Made by a program: the position numbers and the translations under genes. A DNA stretch of 64,000 bases from Robiginitomaculum antarcticum DSM 21748. Lineage in GTDB: Bacteria; Pseudomonadota; Alphaproteobacteria; Caulobacterales; Maricaulaceae. The DNA is taken from NCBI RefSeq assembly GCF_000365025.1, contig NZ_KB823012.1, positions 480,257 to 544,256 of the forward strand. Reading direction: 5' to 3'. The notes under the pieces were generated by a model. The model did not search any database and was not told the DNA's origin. It saw nothing but the letters and a program-made list of their open reading frames with translations. Position 1 is the first letter of the stretch. Each line of letters begins with the position of its first letter. Below, in pieces: positions 63,550-64,000 of this stretch.

Positions 63550-63772
63550 CTTATTGGGCAGGCAAGTGATCGTTGGCTGGCTGGAGATGAGGCGGTGTTG
63601 GGCCGAGCTGCAGCTAAACGAGCTGTAGTGACTCCCGCCAGTGAGAGCTAGAACGGCGAAACCCGGCTCATGGCCGCTGGCAGAGACATTGCTGTGCTGT
63701 GACCCGGGCAGAGTTCAGGGTCACATGTTGGTCATGCGGAGCGATCCGCGTGCCCGGCAGGAACTTTGATAA
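63550..63772 (+). ncRNA. Candidate structured RNA or group II intron remnant
   Basis: A GC-rich stretch in AT-rich surroundings with nested pairing: CTGCAGCT/AGCTGTAG inside GGCGG/CCGCC, GAGC/GCTC with a GCGAAACC loop, TGTGACCC/GGGTCACA (perfect 8 bp), GCGGA-GCGA-TCCGC, and CCGGGCA/TGCCCGG closing the last two. Nested helices with GNRA-type loops resemble domain I of a group II intron, but no domain V or reverse transcriptase gene follows in the window. The strand is taken as plus and is not certain. Confidence 0.4.
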
Positions 63773-63886
63773 ACGAAATTACATTTTTAGCTCAGGTACT
63801 CCTGTTTACCAAAGTCCCGCACAGACAGCCCTACTTATAACGAAAATGAGAAAAAATATTGAGATAAACAACACACCAAACACCCC

Positions 63887-64000
63887 GTGATCCAGAGCGC
63901 AGCGAAGGATCAATTCCTAGAGGGTTCTGTTACGTGCAAAATTATTTAGAGACGCGGCCCCCAGGCATGGATCCTTCGCCGCCTTGCGGCTCTGGATGAC
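63887..64000. repeat. Palindromic intergenic repeat, copy 2
   Basis: Arms GATCCAGAGCGCAGCGAAGGATC at about 63889-63911 and GGATCCTTCGCC...GGCTCTGGATGAC at 63969-64000, the same arms as the element at 6066-6170, again in inverted orientation. It may extend beyond the window. Confidence 0.85.

Noticed and set aside
63699..63890. 63-codon plus-strand frame after the folded stretch
   Set aside because: Composition is unlike the coding regions and it reads through the RNA-like helices; no family recognised.
1..64000. tRNA, rRNA, CRISPR array, prophage or insertion sequence
   Set aside because: No GGTTCGA-type T-loop region with a matching acceptor stem, no regularly spaced repeats, and no transposase, integrase or phage structural gene were seen. 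A systematic tRNAscan or CRISPR search was not possible here.

Overview
The window looks like chromosomal DNA of a free-living, aerobic, mid-GC alphaproteobacterium. The cytochrome bc1 operon, the lgt/MidA/pgeF operon, the DUF1285/MoxR/DUF58/DUF4159 block, a ScpR-type regulator next to the glyoxylate shunt, and many Tat- or lipobox-exported proteins together suggest a Maricaulales/Hyphomonadales-type marine lineage. That placement is inferred from gene content, not computed. Genes are densely packed, often with 1-4 base stop/start overlaps. Many annotated starts sit just after a GGAG sequence, and GTG and TTG starts occur. I found no rRNA, tRNA, CRISPR array, phage gene or transposase gene.

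Layout. 1-845: end of queC and queE (queuosine precursor). 856-5521: two exported proteins of unknown role, a DUF1989 + GntA-like pair with possible guanidine or arginine chemistry, and a Tat-exported DUF885 protein. 5522-6227: gene-free, holding a candidate structured RNA with terminator and a palindromic repeat. 6228-13664: MoxR/DUF58/BatA-DUF4159 envelope-linked block with divergent DUF1285. 13672-16828: small detoxification-type island (HxlR regulator, SRPBCC, VOC, double DUF1428, GST) with a recombination scar. 16825-21058: cca, polysaccharide deacetylase-like, NUDIX, hemF, trmL. 21247-23961: petABC. 24058-26994: mtnP, small exported protein, GST, apt, TM2 protein. 27072-29525: rplY-pth-ychF. 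29757-32871: ubiK, and lgt-midA-pgeF. 32861-35913: ilvE and an OmpR/EnvZ-type pair. 35914-41672: prs-ybjN-proC and uvrC with two CDP-alcohol phosphatidyltransferases. 41733-44812: CaCA antiporter, a PTPS-like protein lacking its catalytic Cys, SDR, folB, DUF2237, and a 43-residue membrane protein. 44944-54476: VOC, BON-LysM, YbaY-like triple-repeat protein, enoyl-CoA hydratase family, TonB receptor, lipoprotein, TrhO, GST, SMP-30. 54524-56484: L-serine dehydratase behind a ParDE-type toxin-antitoxin pair. 56690-63130: thioesterase, Fe-ADH, isocitrate lyase, malate synthase, ScpR. 63131-64000: gene-free, with a perfect 32-bp inverted repeat, an RNA-like folded stretch and a second copy of the repeat seen near 6.1 kb.

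How the genes fit together. The core content is respiration (petABC, hemF, ubiK), translation upkeep (cca, trmL, pth, rplY, ychF), nucleotide and lipid supply (prs, apt, pgsA) and acetate/fatty-acid use (Fe-ADH, thioesterase, aceA, aceB, ScpR). The parts most worth a second look are the GntA-like/DUF1989 pair, the Cys-less PTPS homologue in a pterin operon, the degenerate CDP-alcohol phosphatidyltransferase, the DUF1428/GST scar and the two unidentified RNA-like intergenic stretches.
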